NCBI GenBank assembly: GCA_015680685.1
Contig: MNCI01012713.1
Span: 161,556-225,555 of the forward strand
DNA: 64,000 nucleotides
Source of the DNA: Gnetum montanum
Lineage: Eukaryota; Streptophyta; Gnetopsida; Gnetales; Gnetaceae
Direction: 5' to 3'
Positions 36,845-49,158 of this stretch are shown here, piece by piece. Made by a program: the position numbers and the translations under genes. The notes under the pieces were generated by a model. It saw only the letters and a program-made list of their open reading frames with translations. It was not told where the DNA came from and did no database searches. Numbering within the stretch: the stretch's first letter is position 1; every line of letters begins with the position of its first letter.

Positions 36845-38230
36845 GACTAAAAATCTTGGTTGTTGGAAAAACTAACTCCCAGTGCACACAGATTTTGACC
36901 TTGGATCTCTAGGGCCTCCATGAGAAAAATAATATCTGTGGTGCCTTGGATGCTTTGGTAGATCACCCAGGGACATATGAGATGCAAAATGGAATAAGAA
37001 AAATGCAAATGCAAAGTACAGATCTAAATGTAATTTGTACCAAAATAAAACTGAAGAATGAAACATGTACACAAATGAAATTACAAAATTTATTTCAAAA
37101 AAATATGTACAAGATGGCCTATTATAGCAAGGGTGGGTTCACTTCTGTAGAGGTTCAGGGTTTGTTGAAGCTACTATGATTAATTCCATGATCCAAAGGT
37201 CCTGCTACTCTTGATGCTTTTGAACCTTCATTGTTACCACACTAGATCTACTACGTTGTTGATGTAGGGAGGATGAGAGGCGTGAGGAATTTAGGTTACC
37301 AAAGTGAGAAACACTGGAAGTTATGCTTTCCAAGAGCTCAACATGAACACTAAAGGCTCATAGATATCAAAGGGAGGGATAATAGGCTATGGCGATTCCA
37401 TGTTAGGGAGTTTGAGAAGCTATGTTTCTGAAAGTTTGCAAGAGATATCAAATGCCAAAAATGTCAAATTATTGAAATGGAAAAAGAGTGGGACCTATTC
37501 ATGGTGTTGTTGCTTGAATTTTATAGGTTTTGGGCCATAAATTTGGCTACAAATTATGGTTAATTGATGCTACAAATTTTGACTTAATTGTTGTAGATTC
37601 TAGCTACATGTAGGTGTGGTGGGTGTTCAAATTCAAGGGGTTACTATATGGGGTAATTGTTATACCCCCATGGCATCAAAGCCATTCCATTTACTAAAAA
37701 TAGTATATGGGAATTTCACCCATGCTAGATCTTCTCACCCATATTGGGCTTTCCAATAGCAATGTTGACATGCATGATTCTCACTAGAGTTGATGTAGTG
37801 TTGAGATCTTGGTCATGTTGGATCAACACTAGGGGAAGAGGATGAGCCAACATTGGAGAGTGATGTATCAACACTGTGCATGGATGCTACCACACCCCTC
37901 CATGCTAGGGGTAGGTGAGTTACACCCCCATGTAGGTATCTCCACCATAGAAAATACTATACCCCCCCATAAAACCCATCAAAATGTCAATTTTGGCATC
38001 CCAAAAGTTGTTTTTAATCCCCGCAAACCCAAATATAGACATTATATGACTTTTTTCACTTGAGAGATAAGGATTTGACTACTTATGAGGCATTTTCTAG
38101 TTCCAAAAGTGTAAAGTATGTGAGATCTTATCTCATGGATTACAACCTTCACATTTACAATGAAGTTTGGCATTGGATTTCATGGGATGGGTTTATAAAG
38201 GCTACAACATACAATTTTGGTGGTGTTTCA
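36845..38230 (-). repeat. E3 3' LTR (1386 bp)
   Basis: The + strand starts TGACTAAAAATCTTGG and ends GGTGGTGTTTCA, so the TG...CA ends are intact. Read on the - strand it starts TGAAACACC after a GAAGGGCCAA tract. This copy fixes the LTR borders for the family. A TATAAAATTC on the - strand near 37515-37525 matches the promoter position in the other LTRs. Confidence 0.8.
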
Positions 38231-39218
38231 TTGGCCCTTCTTTGTTGGTGTCCAGAGGATTGACCTGAGAGGAATTGACAAAGAATACAAAACACCATTG
38301 TAAGTCCAACACTACCATTCCCTCTCCACACTTGATTTAGTCATGTCAAACAATGTTGAAGAGTGCTTGTGATGATGGGATAATGCTATAATGAGATGAT
38401 GGTAGTATAGACATAGGGAAATGATTATGAGGACTAGCAATGCATTTCATAGTTGACATCATGGCTATGGCACTAACATGTTGGTCAATTATTGATTTTG
38501 GCACTTCATATTTTAAAGTGTGGTTCACTCAATAGATGTGTTTGAAAAACCATCACTTCACTCCAAGGTTTCTTTGGCCACTAGGTTCCTCCCTTTACAT
38601 GTTTGAAGCCATAGGTTTTTTCTTTTCTTTGGCCATTTAGCTTCTTGGTAATTTGCTCCCCCATTTTTTTGTGGGATAAAACTTTTCTTTGCCAAGGCTT
38701 ATTTTGATATGGTTTTGCTACTGAATGAGGTGTGTTACTTCCAAAAGACTTAATGGCTTTCCAATTTAATAAGATGTATTACATTCAATGGACTTAATGA
38801 TTTTCCCATTGAATGAGATGTGTCACACTCAATGGAGTTGATGATGAAGCATGACAAAGGGATTTCATAGCACTGTAGTGCATGAATGCCAAAGATAGGT
38901 TAACACTACTATTTAGGGTAAAGAAGGATATAATAAGGTTACAAGATTTGGTTTAAGGAAATGATAGTGGAAATGGAAATGAGACAAGCACTCTTGGTAC
39001 AAGAAGACAAACTCACTGAATCTTACACTTTGAGGTTACATGACAACTTGCTAGTGTGATGAGTTTCACCTTCATGATGACTTTGATCTTTAGTGTACAA
39101 GCACAACTCCAAGAGGACAAGAAAACCAAGCAAATTAAACATGTTGTCACATTACAATGCATATGGCCACATAGAATGATAGATAAAACCAACCTACCTA
39201 GGTCACCAATGTTGCTAG
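38231..39218. other. E3 sequence between LTR and repeats, no gene
   Basis: About 1 kb not shared with E2 or E5 at this place. It includes GAATGAGRTGTRTYAC units repeated three times (about 38724-38835). No coding features were seen. Confidence 0.4.
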
Positions 39219-39358
39219 TTTAAGGTCATGATGGGCCATGGTGCTAGTTTAAGACCCTAGTAGGTTGTCGTTCCAGTTTAAAATCTTAGCAAATCATGGT
39301 CTCATTAATTTTAGGTCCTAGCAAGCCATCTTATTGATTTAAGGCCTTGGAAGGTCAC
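39219..39358. repeat. 29 bp repeat array in E3 (about 5 units)
   Basis: Units such as TTTAAGACCCTAGTAGGTTG...CCAG recur every 29 bases at the 3' end of pol, as in E2 and E5. The last two units are irregular in length. Confidence 0.7.
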
Positions 39359-39369
39359 TAATGTTGGCC

Positions 39370-41280
39370 ATTGGCTATCATTTTTCGTAAGATACATGTA
39401 GTAAGGCTTTAGATAGGAATGATTGACCAGATTGGCCAACTCATTCATAACCCTATCTAAGATCTTAAATGATCCTTTGTCAGAGGCTATGGTGAATAAG
39501 AAGGACCCTTCCCTAGTTGATAATTTATCTACATGTTTACAAATGGCTTTGAGTAACAAGTCATCTTCATTGATCTTAAGCTTGGTCAAGTTATTATGGT
39601 ATTGTCATTTCTTCCTCTCTTGATACTACGCAATGTGAGCAAGCATTTGCACTCATTGCTCCTCCATGGAGTCTAAGTCCATGGTCCATAGCTCCTTGCA
39701 TTGTTCATTATTGATAAAGTCAGATAAGGCTACTCAGAAAGAAAACACCTAGAATTCAAGAGGTAGAATAGCTTTAGAGTCATAAACCATGCTATAAGGG
39801 GTTACACCAGTTGCCATGTGATAGGTCATTTTGTAGGCCCAAAGTGCATGGATAAGCTGCTCATGCTACTTGTGTTTGCTATTGTTCAACATCTTTTTAA
39901 GGAAGTTGATGATGGCCTTATTGCTTGCTTCAACTTGTTCATTATCTTGAGGATAGTATGGTGATGAGAAAGAGTGCTTAATGTCGAGGTCATGAAAAAA
40001 AAATTTCATTTCTTGGCTACTAAAGTATGATACATTATCTATAACTATGGTCATAGGTATGCCAAAATGTGCTACAATGTTGTCAAGTATAAATCTACAA
40101 ACTTGTTTAGATGTTATCCTTCTTAGGGGAATAGCTTCAACCCAATTTGTGAAGTATTCGGTTGTAGTGATGATAAAACTATGCCCTATGGAAGACTTAG
40201 GTATTTTGGGTCTAATGATATCCAACCCCTATCATTGAAATAAATAAGTTATTTGAGTAGTGTGCAACTCAATTAGCAGTATGTGTATGAGATTACCATG
40301 TCATTAGCACATTCACAAGTCTTTACCTTATGTAGGTAATCACTTTTCATATAGATCCAATTATTAGCCTAACCATCTAAACTTAGTAGCCATAGCTTTG
40401 GGTCCTATATGTCCCCCACAAAAACCTTTGTGAACTTGCTCAAGGACTATTCAAGCTTCAGTTTTATGCAAGCACACTAGTAATATGTCATCATAGGACC
40501 ATCAACATAATGTGTTATTACCTACAATGACATGTTATTTTGATCATTTATGTATAATATCCTTCTAAGTAGTAGTCAAGGCTTGTGAAGGTTCACCATG
40601 CATAAGGTAAAATTTGATGTTTTCATACCCCTTCCTCGCAAGAGCAATATGAACTATCACAAAGGTATCCTTAGTGCTCTACATGATGGGAATAGCAGAG
40701 TCCATAGTCAATGTGGAAAACTTACTAAACACATGTGGTGTCACATTAAGGACTAGCATTGCAATTGCATTGGCTATAAAATTTTCATTTTAGGGTATAT
40801 GTTGGATGTCAACTTCTATAAATTATTGTAAAAATTACTTTTCTAAATCACAATAAGGTTGTAAATGTTTAGCCTTTCTTACATAAACCATAGTTACTTG
40901 GTTGATCACAAGTTATGAATCATCCTTAATTGTTAAATAATTGATTCCTAGGTCATGTGCTACCATCATCCCTCTAATCAATCCCTCATACTCTGCTAGA
41001 TTGTTCATACATGGAAATTTAAAATGATAAGAAAAGGATTAGATTTCACTAGACGAGAATGTTACAATGGCAATAGCACTAGCCCCATGGGTAGTTAAAG
41101 CTCCATAAAAGTGCATGACTACCTCATAACCCTTGGGCACTTGGCTAATGGTGTTGACATGTTCATCAAGGAACTCAAGATCTATGATTTCTTGGTCATC
41201 AATAGGTAAAATAGTGAGTTGTATAACAATAGCTTGTCCTTTCATTCAAGATTAAGAGATGTAATGGAGGTCAAACTCTA
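39370..41280 (-). pseudogene. E3 pol fragment: RNase H 3' part and integrase
   Basis: The - strand starts in K-G-Q-A-I and runs into G-Y-E-V-V-M-H-F-Y-G-A, which resembles the first strand of the second (archaeal-type) RNase H of Tat elements (W-x-L-x-F-D-G-A). Integrase is the best preserved here: an open 119-codon frame (40225-39866) with T-T-E-Y-F-T-N-W-V-E-A-I-P-L, F-G-I-P-M-T-I-V-I-D-N, S-P-Y-Y-P-Q-D-N-E-Q-V-E-A. The second D and last E of the D,D35E triad are present, while the first D position reads E. The C-terminal part (39589-39400) reads L-A-N-L-V-N-H-S-Y-L-K-P-Y-Y-M. RT is missing. Confidence 0.8.
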
Positions 41281-42320
41281 TGTAGCAACTAAAAATTTTG
41301 GTGATTGAAAAGCCAAGAATTCTTAGCTGTGAATAGTCTCAACCATAAATTCCTAGGGCCTTTGGAAAAAAATGGAATTCAAGATGCCCTAGACAATCTA
41401 GGAGATCACTTAGGAACTTTGGGGGCTGCAAAATGAGATTGTGAAAAATGAAAAAATTGTAAATTTGAAAACTGAAAATGAATATAAATTACACACAAAA
41501 TAAAACTATGAACTTTATTAAATGAATAAATAATGATTTCAAAAATATGTACAAAAAGTGCCTATAGAAGAGCAAAGTAGGGCTTACTTGGGCAGGTATC
41601 CCATGTCCATTAAAGCTAATAGAATCCACTTCATGATCTAGATGCACAACCACTTCTAATGTTATTGAACCTCTTCTAGTGCTACTCAAAATATATAATG
41701 TTGGTCATTTCTAAAGGATTGGGGTTTCCAAACTACTTCACACTAGAATTTGGGAATCCTAAAGGGCAACAGTAACACCCAAGGCTCACAAATCCCAAGG
41801 GCGATAATAGGGGAACAAGGATACAATGGTTCTACATTACAAGGCTCCAAGAGGCTATGTTTCTACTAGGTAGAAAAAGCTATTCAATGTCAAAAATGCC
41901 ATAATTCTTAGAAATGGACAACATGTGAAACCTTGAAATGATGTTGGGGTTTTGGTTTTATAGGTTTTTGGCCATGAAATGGGCTACAATTTGGCTATAA
42001 TGTGGCTATAAATTGCTGCAAATTTCTGCATGTCCAAGGGGTAGGTTCCCAAAATCACCTTGGGGGGTTAACATATATGAAAAGTATCATATCCCCATGG
42101 CCAGTTTGTTTACCAAAAATAGTAATAGTGGTACACCTTCCATGTTGGTTTTGCTCCTTCCATGTTGGGTCTTCAACTTTCCACACTAGCATTGTAGGTT
42201 CTCACTGAAGTTGATGTGACATTAGAATCTTGACANTCCCATAAAACCCATAAAATTGCCATTTTTGCATCCCAAAAGACATTTTTGGCTCCCTAAGCCT
42301 AAATATAGATACAAGAATTA
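41281..42320 (-). repeat. E4: partial LTR of the same family
   Basis: Begins TGTAGCAACTAAAAATTTTGG at the join with E3 pol and follows the family LTR (CTCAACCATAAATTCCTAGGGCC, then TTTTATAGGTTTTTGGCC with the TATA on the - strand). It stops at CCTAAATATAGATAC, where other copies continue for about 250 bases. E5 begins right there. I read it as the 3' LTR of a second element inserted into E3 and then split by E5. A single N at about 42236 is followed by what looks like a small deletion. Confidence 0.7.
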
Positions 42321-43847
42321 TGACCAAAAACCTTGATTTCTAGAATGAGAAGAAAACCAAGGATCCTTAATGCAAGAAATTCCTCAAACCTGAACCCCCA
42401 AGGCCTTTAAAATAAAATTGGGATTTGAGGTGCCCTAGCTAAGTTGGTAGATCAACTAGAGATCAAGGAAATGTAAAATGTGGAAATATAAACAAATCTA
42501 AATAATGCATAGATAATAAATTTAATTTTATTAAACAAAAAATTAAAAACTTAAAAATTTATTTAGAAAATAATAAAAATAAGTTTGAGAAATGTGTACA
42601 AAAAATGGTGCTTGGATGAGAGCAAAAAGGAGTTTTACTTATGTAAGAGTTCAAAGCCTGTTGAAGCCAAGATGATCTACTCTATGATCCAGCTGCTAAG
42701 CCACTCTTGATGTTATTGAACCTTCCTTTGCTACTACAAACTTGGATTTGCCAATTGGGTAGCTAATGTGGGGGTGAGAAAGGTGGAATATTTGGATGCC
42801 AAGTTGCTCCATGCTAGGTCTAGAATCCCAAAAGTGCAGTGTTAGCATCAAAAATCCTCCAAATCTCAAGGCTTCACTACTTCCATGATAAGGTTCAAGA
42901 GAATGCAAGTATGGTAACTTCCAAGAGCTCTTAAGTGCCTAAAAATGCCCCAATATGTAATTGTATGAAATGGCTAAACTTTTATAAAAAATGTGGAACC
43001 TTGTGAGTGTAGAATATTGTCAAAAATGTTGAACTACTAAAGTGCATATGTGTCAAAAAATTGTTGAACCTATAAATGGTGTTGGATTTTGGATTTTATA
43101 GGGTTTTGGGCCATGAATGGCACTACAAATTGGATATGATTGGGCTGCAAATTGGCTGCAAATTTGATGTAATTTTGCTACAACTTGGCTACCAACTTTA
43201 GGTGAAATGGGCATCCAAATTTCTGGGGTTACTAAACATAGTAAGTGCTTCCCCCATGGCCATTTTTTTTACTAAAAATAGTAAGTGAGCCACCCCTTCC
43301 ACATTGGAGATGAATCTTCCATGCTAAGCTCTCCACAAAGCTTGTTGAAGTGGCTGGTCAACATTGAACTGGATTATTTGATGAATTTTGCTTCTTGTCG
43401 CTTCCATGCTAGGAGGGGGAGGACTTTCCAAGCTGGGAGGAAACATTTTCAAGCTAGGGGGCGGGGTGAAGGAGAAAAAGTCTCCAAAGCCCTGACCCTT
43501 CCATGTTGGGGTAAGGTAAGATATACATCCTACAGGTGTTTCTAGTGTAGAAAAATGCTTACCCATTATAAAACCCATAAAATTACCTTTCTTGTCATTC
43601 CAAAAGGAATTTTTGAAACCCCCCCTGCCACCCCCCNCAAATATAAACACTAGGTGACTTTTCCCTTAGGGAATGAGGCTTTAACCACTTATGAAGCATT
43701 TTTCAGCCCCAAACGTATAAAGTATGTGAAATTGCACATTGTGGGTTACAATTTTCACATTTACAATGAAATTTTACCTTGAGTTTCATGGGGTGAAAGC
43801 TACATGATGACAATTAGTTATAACATGCAAAATTTTGTGGTGTTTAA
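42321..43847 (-). repeat. E5 3' LTR (1527 bp)
   Basis: The + strand starts TGACCAAAAACCTTGATTTC and ends GGTGTTTAA. It is closest to the LTR at 62546-64000, with long shared runs such as AAGGTGGAATATTTGGATGCCAAGTTG. On the - strand the TATA is about 750 bases inside. It contains a single N (about 43637) next to C-rich runs. Confidence 0.8.
43093..43100 (-). promoter_or_regulatory. TATA box in E5 3' LTR
   Basis: The - strand reads TATAAAAT after ...CCAAAACCC. The same position holds TATAAAAG in the 5' LTR (63313-63320) and TATAAAA in the E3 and E4 LTRs. Four of five copies keep it in otherwise decayed sequence. Confidence 0.55.
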
Positions 43848-43856
43848 ATGGTCCCT

Positions 43857-43900
43857 CTTTGTTGGTGCCTGGAGGATTGACCCAAGAGGCACCAACAAAG
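43857..43900. repeat. Perfect 13 bp inverted repeat at the 3' LTR junction
   Basis: CTTTGTTGGTGCC (43857-43869) and GGCACCAACAAAG (43888-43900) can pair around an 18-base loop. They lie next to the polypurine stretch CAAAGAGGGA (- strand) just outside the 3' LTR. E2 keeps most of the pairing (near 20436-20482); E3 has lost part. Confidence 0.7.
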
Positions 43901-43985
43901 AATACAAAACACCACTGCATATTATAACATTACAATGCATATAGGGCACATGAGAATCAGGTTATCCAAGTCACCAATGTTTCTA

Positions 43986-44066
43986 TTTTAAGGCCATGGT
44001 GGGCCATAGTACTAGTTTAAGGCCTTGGTAGGTCATGTCATCAATTTAAGGTCATAGCAGACTATT
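43986..44066. repeat. 29 bp repeat next to E5 pol 3' end (about 3 units)
   Basis: TTTAAGGCCATGGTGGGCCATAGTACTAG followed by two variants at 29-base spacing. Same location as in E2 and E3. Confidence 0.7.
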
Positions 44067-44079
44067 GAAAGTAGGCTTG

Positions 44080-47000
44080 CTTGTTGATGATCTATTAGCT
44101 ACATGTGGTATGACCTTAGATAGGAATGATTAACTAGATTGGCCAACTCATTCCCATCCATGTTGACTATTCTTAATGCTTCATTCTTATAGGCTTTGGT
44201 GACAAGGCCCTTCCCAATTGAATAAGAATTCGTTTGCATGCTTATAAATGGCCTTGAGGACTAGGTCCCCCACCTTGATCTTGTGCATGGTTAAGTTATG
44301 GTGATGTTGTCACTTTTTACTCTCTATAGTGCTCAATGTGAGCAAGCACCTGCATATTCTTCTTCTCCACCAAATCTAGTGTTGCTATCTGCAACTCCTT
44401 AATCTACTCATTATTGATGAAGTTGGTCAAGGCTAGTTGGAGTGATGGAACCTACAATTCAAGAGGTAAAATAGCTTTAGAATCATAAACAAGGCTATAA
44501 AGCATCATGCTAGTTGCCATCCAATAGGTAGTTCCATATGCCCATAGTGCATGGACAAGCTGCTCATGCCACTTCCACTTGTTGTTGTTTATTATCTTCT
44601 TAAGCAAGTTGATGATGGCCTTGTTGCTTACTTTTGCTTATTCATTAGCTTGAGGGTAGTAAGGTGATGAGAAAGAATTCTTAATGCCTAGGTTGTGACA
44701 AAAATCCTTGGTTTCTTGGCTACTAAATTAAGGTCCATTATCCATAACTATAGTCATGAATATGCCAAAATGAGCTACAATGTTCTCTAGGATAAACTTG
44801 CAAACTTTTTTAGACATGATCTTTCTTAGGGGAATAGCCTCAACCCACTTGCTAAAGTATTTGATTACAATGACAATGAAGCTATGCCCTACATTAGATT
44901 TGGATGTTATAGGTCTAATGATATCCAACCCCCATCATTTAAATGGGCATGTTATCTAGGTTGTATGTAACTCAATTGGTGATACATGTATTAGGTTGCT
45001 ATATCATTGGCATGTATCACATTGCTTAACCTTTTGTAGGTAGTCATTTTCCATATGGGGCCAATAGTAGCCTAATCATCTAATATTAGTAACCATAGCT
45101 CTAGGTCCTATATGTCCTCCACAAACACCCTCATGGACCTCCTCTAGGACTATTTTGGCTTTATTTTTACGTAAGTACTTTAGGAGCATGTCATCATAGG
45201 ATTTTAGACATAATGTATTATCACCTATGATGACATACTGCTTTGATTGCTTGCATATGATGTCCTTTTGAGAAGTAGTCAAGCCTTGTGTGGATTCATC
45301 ATGCATAAGGTAAAATTTAATATCGTCATACCACTCCTTGGAAGGAGTAGTATGAATGATAGCCACAAAGGTATCCTTAGTGTTTTGTGTAATAGAAGTA
45401 ACACAGTCCATGATTAAGGTGGAGAACTTGCTAAACACATCTAGTGTTACACTAAGGGCTAACATTGCAATTGCATCAACTATGGAATTTTCATTTTGAG
45501 GTATGTGCTATATATCAATGCCTATGAATTATTGTAATAATTTTCTTCATAGGTCATAGTAAGGTTGTAAATGCTTATCTTTGCATGCATAGAATTCAGT
45601 TACTTGGTTAACCATGAGTTGTGAGTTACCTTTGATGGCTAGGCATCTAATTCCCAGGTTACGAGATACCATTATCCCTCTGATCAAATCCTCATATTCC
45701 ACTATGTTGTTAGTACATGGGAACCCAAAATGATAGGTAAAGGATTGGATTTCACCATATGTGAATGTTATGATGGCAATAGCACTAGACCCATGGGTGG
45801 TTGAAGCTTAGTTAAAGTTCATGATTGCTAAATAACCCTTAGGCACTTGGCTAACTTTGTTAATTTGTTCATCAGGGAACATAGGATATATGGCTACTTG
45901 GTCATCAACAGGTGAAACTATGACTTGTATGACTATAGCTTAACCTTTTGTTAAGGAATGAGATATGTAATGGAGGTTGAATTCTACAATCATGGCTTTC
46001 CATTCAACAATACAGCTACTTTCATAGATGTTGGTCATTATGGCTCTAAGTATGTTGACCTTGCAAATTATGTTGACTTGGCTTCTAAATAGAGAGTGTC
46101 TCCATTTCTTCAAGGAGAAGACTAGTGCTAGACAATACTTCTCCACTTTAATGTATTGGGTCTTGTGAGGTACTAATGCATGACTAAGGTAGTAGACAGG
46201 CATTTCTGCCCCATCATCATGTTTTTGGTAGAGTAGAGAGGCAATGGATGTATCAAATATGGCAAGATAAATGTGAAATGGTTTACCCTCTTATGGAGGA
46301 TAGATTGTCAATAGTTTTGTCAGCTCTTGCTTAAGGTTTTCAAAGGCTTGTTAGCATTGAGCCATCCACTCATAGTGAACTCCTTTCTTGAGCAAGTGTT
46401 GCATAGGCTGTAACTTATCTATAAGCCTAGTGATAAACCTATGAATAAAATGTAATCTACCTTGTAATCCCCAAAGCTCTTCAAGGTTGGTAGGTGCTAC
46501 CAATTTGGAAATGGCCTTAACCTTATCAGGATCTACATGTATGCCTACTTAAGAGACTATAAAACCAAGCATCTTACCAGTCTTAACACCAAAGACACAC
46601 TTCTTTGGATTGAGCCTAAGCTTGTATTTGATACATCATTTAAGCACAAGATCTAGGTCATTAGCTATCTTAGACTTCATGTCTATCTCATCTACATAAT
46701 CATTAAGCAAACCTAACATGTAATCATTGAAGATATAGGTTATGACTCTCTAGTATGTCGCTCTGGAGTTCTTAAGGGTAAAGGGTATCATGGTATAACA
46801 AAAAGTACCCCATGGGGTAATAAAGTTCATGCTAAGCTAGTGATATGGGTTGATCCTAATTTGGTTGTATTCCAAGAATCCATCTATAAAGGAAAACAAG
46901 GAATGTTCAGCTATAGTATTGATAAGTTAATCAATACTAAGCAAAGGGAAGTCATCCTTAATGGTTGCTTTATTTAGGTCCCAAAAATCAATGAAAATAT

Positions 47001-47603
47001 AGATACTCCCATTTTTCTTATGGAATACCTCTATGTTGGATATCCATTTTGTGTAACTGACATCCCTAATAAAACTTACTTGGTAGAGCTTTGAGATTTC
47101 ATCATGAACTACCAAGGCCAAATTAGGTCTAATCTTGCACATCTTTTGCTTAACTAACCTAATGCTAGGGTCCAATATGATGTTGTGCAAGACTAGACAT
47201 GGGTCTAGGCTCAACATATCTTCATATGACTAGGTAAATGTCTTAATGTTGCTTTGTAAGACTTTGGTGGTATCCTAGATGCATTGAGACTCTAGTAAGG
47301 AACTTAGTTTAAGGGTTTTTTCCTTACCATTGTGTGTTGCAACAAGAAATTCAACTAGAGAGTCTTTAGTTATGTATCTTGCTTCTAAGTCAAGGTTTTT
47401 GACTAGGTTTTCAAGCCATTCTGGAGTTTTCTCTATTGAGGCTATGTGGTATACAAGACTCCCAGGCTCAAGATCTAGGCAATCATAGCCAATACACCAT
47501 TTAATATCACTATGGGATCCACGTAGACATAAAGGCAAACTAATTTTCTCCCAAGTACTCATACTTTGATCTTGTACATCATCCAAAAGCATATAAAGTG
47601 GCA
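44080..47603 (-). pseudogene. E5 pol: RT, two RNase H domains, integrase
   Basis: The reading from 47604 gives an opening domain, then RT with M-L-S-L-D-P-C-L-V, V-S-F-I-R-D-V, W-I-S-N-I, I-D-F-W-D-L-N-K-A and D-D-F-P-L. The active box is Y-V-D-E (46687-46698), again with Glu for the second Asp, then P-K-K-C-V-F-G-V-K-T-G. RNase H 1 (46203-45940) has P-V-Y-Y-L-S-H-A-L-V and E-K-Y-C-L-A-L-V-F. A second RNase H-like stretch follows to about 45500. The integrase zinc finger region has V-H-E-G-V-C-G-G-H; the core reads Y-F-S-K-W-V-E-A-I-P-L (44928-44728) and N-I-V-A-H-F-G. Scattered stops throughout. Confidence 0.85.
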
Positions 47604-47769
47604 CTTGGATGAATAAATAATGTTAAAATGCCATAAAACATATACAACCCTAATGCAATCAAGGCCATCCAAGGTCATCAATGAGATAAGGTTAATTCAT
47701 AAAGGTCAAACAAGGGGAAGTATAAAGAGTAAGGCTACAAATGATCAACAAATGTCACAATTTTTCCAA

Positions 47770-47972
47770 TTTAAGACCCTCGTAGGTTGTGATGCCAGTC
47801 TATAATCTTGGTGGACTATGATGCTAGTTTAAGGCCTTAATGGGCCATGATGCTAGTTTAAATTCTTAGTGGACTATGATGCCAATTTAAAGCTTTAGTG
47901 GGCCATGATGGTAGTTTGTAGTCTTAGTGGACTATGATGCTAGTTTAAGGCATTAGTGGGCCATGGTCATAT
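47770..47972. repeat. Seven 29 bp units in a 58 bp alternating pattern
   Basis: Seven tandem units start TTTAA or a variant every 29 bases. Even units carry TCTTAGTGGACTATGATGC, odd units carry CTTTAGTGGGCCATGATG or a close form. The alternation means the true period is a 58 bp dimer. The array sits in the spacer, about 170 bases upstream of the RT frame. Confidence 0.85.
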
Positions 47973-49158
47973 GGTGTCAAATGGTGGTGAAGGAATGTTA
48001 AATCCCACTATTTGATACCATTTAAAGACCAAAAAAAGACAAATAGAGTTATAATAAGACAAACAATGAACACATGATGCTATATAAAGGTCCTAGAAGG
48101 TCAATAAGGCCCACGAGGCAACATAAGTTTAAAAACAAGCCAAAACATTACATAATAAGTCAAAAACTTAAGCAAAATAGGATATATATGATAAAATTTG
48201 GCTAATATAGGTTTAAAATGGCTAGGTTTTGCTAGTTTTAGGGGTTAATGAACCATGTTTTGAGGTTACAAAGCTATTATGTGAGTTTAAGCATTAATTA
48301 GGGCTATTTCTAGGTTGTCTAGACCCAAAAATCAAGTGTTTTGAGGCTTCCATGCTGGGCTTAGCATCGAAACAAGGAATCTTAGTATGGAGACTAAGGA
48401 AAATAGGTTTTGGGGTGCTCATAGGTCTAAAATTGAAGTCCTTGAACCTTCCTAAGGCAGCGTAGGGTCAAATCCATCAAAATTAGGCTCCCTAAAGGTT
48501 TGTAAAGACCAAAAAGAAAGGTCTAAAGCCTTCCCCCCTTATTTCCACACTAGCCAACATGAAAAAGAGGGGGTTTAGCATGGAGAACCAAAAATTTAGT
48601 AAAAATAAGATCAAACATGGTCAAATAGGTGGTTGGAGTCCATATCTAGAACTTGTTCATCTCTCGACTTTGTTCTAAGGCAAATTGAGGTTATTTTGAG
48701 GGTCAATAGGTGTTGAAATGGCTTCACCCCCTTTGTCCATGCTAGACACAATATCACCAATGTGGAAAATAGGGGGACACTTATCTAATGAATTCAAAGT
48801 AATTTTAAAGCACTTTGACTGGGTTTCTAGGCCCTTGGGATTGTAGACTTTGATTCTACAAGTTTCTAGTTGATTTTGGGCATGTTTGAAGACTGTTTAA
48901 GGGAACTTAAGGTCTTCCCCCTATTTCCATGATGGGGGAATTACTCCAATATACAAGAATGGGGGCAATCAGTTTTAGAGGTTGAAATGAAGTCAAATAA
49001 GTGAAATATTGAGGCTATGAGGTCTTAGGCTTCTTCGATGAAGATATTTGGCTTCTAAGAGTGTCATATTACCTCAAAAAGTGGAAAATCAATTCCCCTT
49101 TTATTTCCATGGAAGAAGTAAGAATCTTAGATCTAGGCCAATTCAAGTCATAATCGAA
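47973..49158. other. E5 spacer, first part, no - strand gene
   Basis: The first ~330 bases are collinear with E2 24361-24900. After that comes sequence with recurrent TTCCATGCTAG words and polypyrimidine stretches (CCCCCTTATTTCCA). No reading frame of note on either strand. Confidence 0.5.

Larger units (their letters stand above)
36845..41280 (-). mobile_element. E3: 3' half of an E2-family element
   Basis: - strand order: pol fragment (41280-39370), 29 bp repeat array (39358-39219), 1 kb of extra sequence, 3' LTR (38230-36845). The right end stops inside the RNase H region at 41280, exactly where the terminal sequence of another LTR begins. E3 thus appears split by insertion of E4, and its 5' part should lie beyond this window. 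Confidence 0.75.

Noticed and set aside
43285-43650. Open frames rich in Gly/Pro/Phe on both strands
   Set aside because: They lie inside the LTR over the G-rich minisatellite and an N. Composition explains them.
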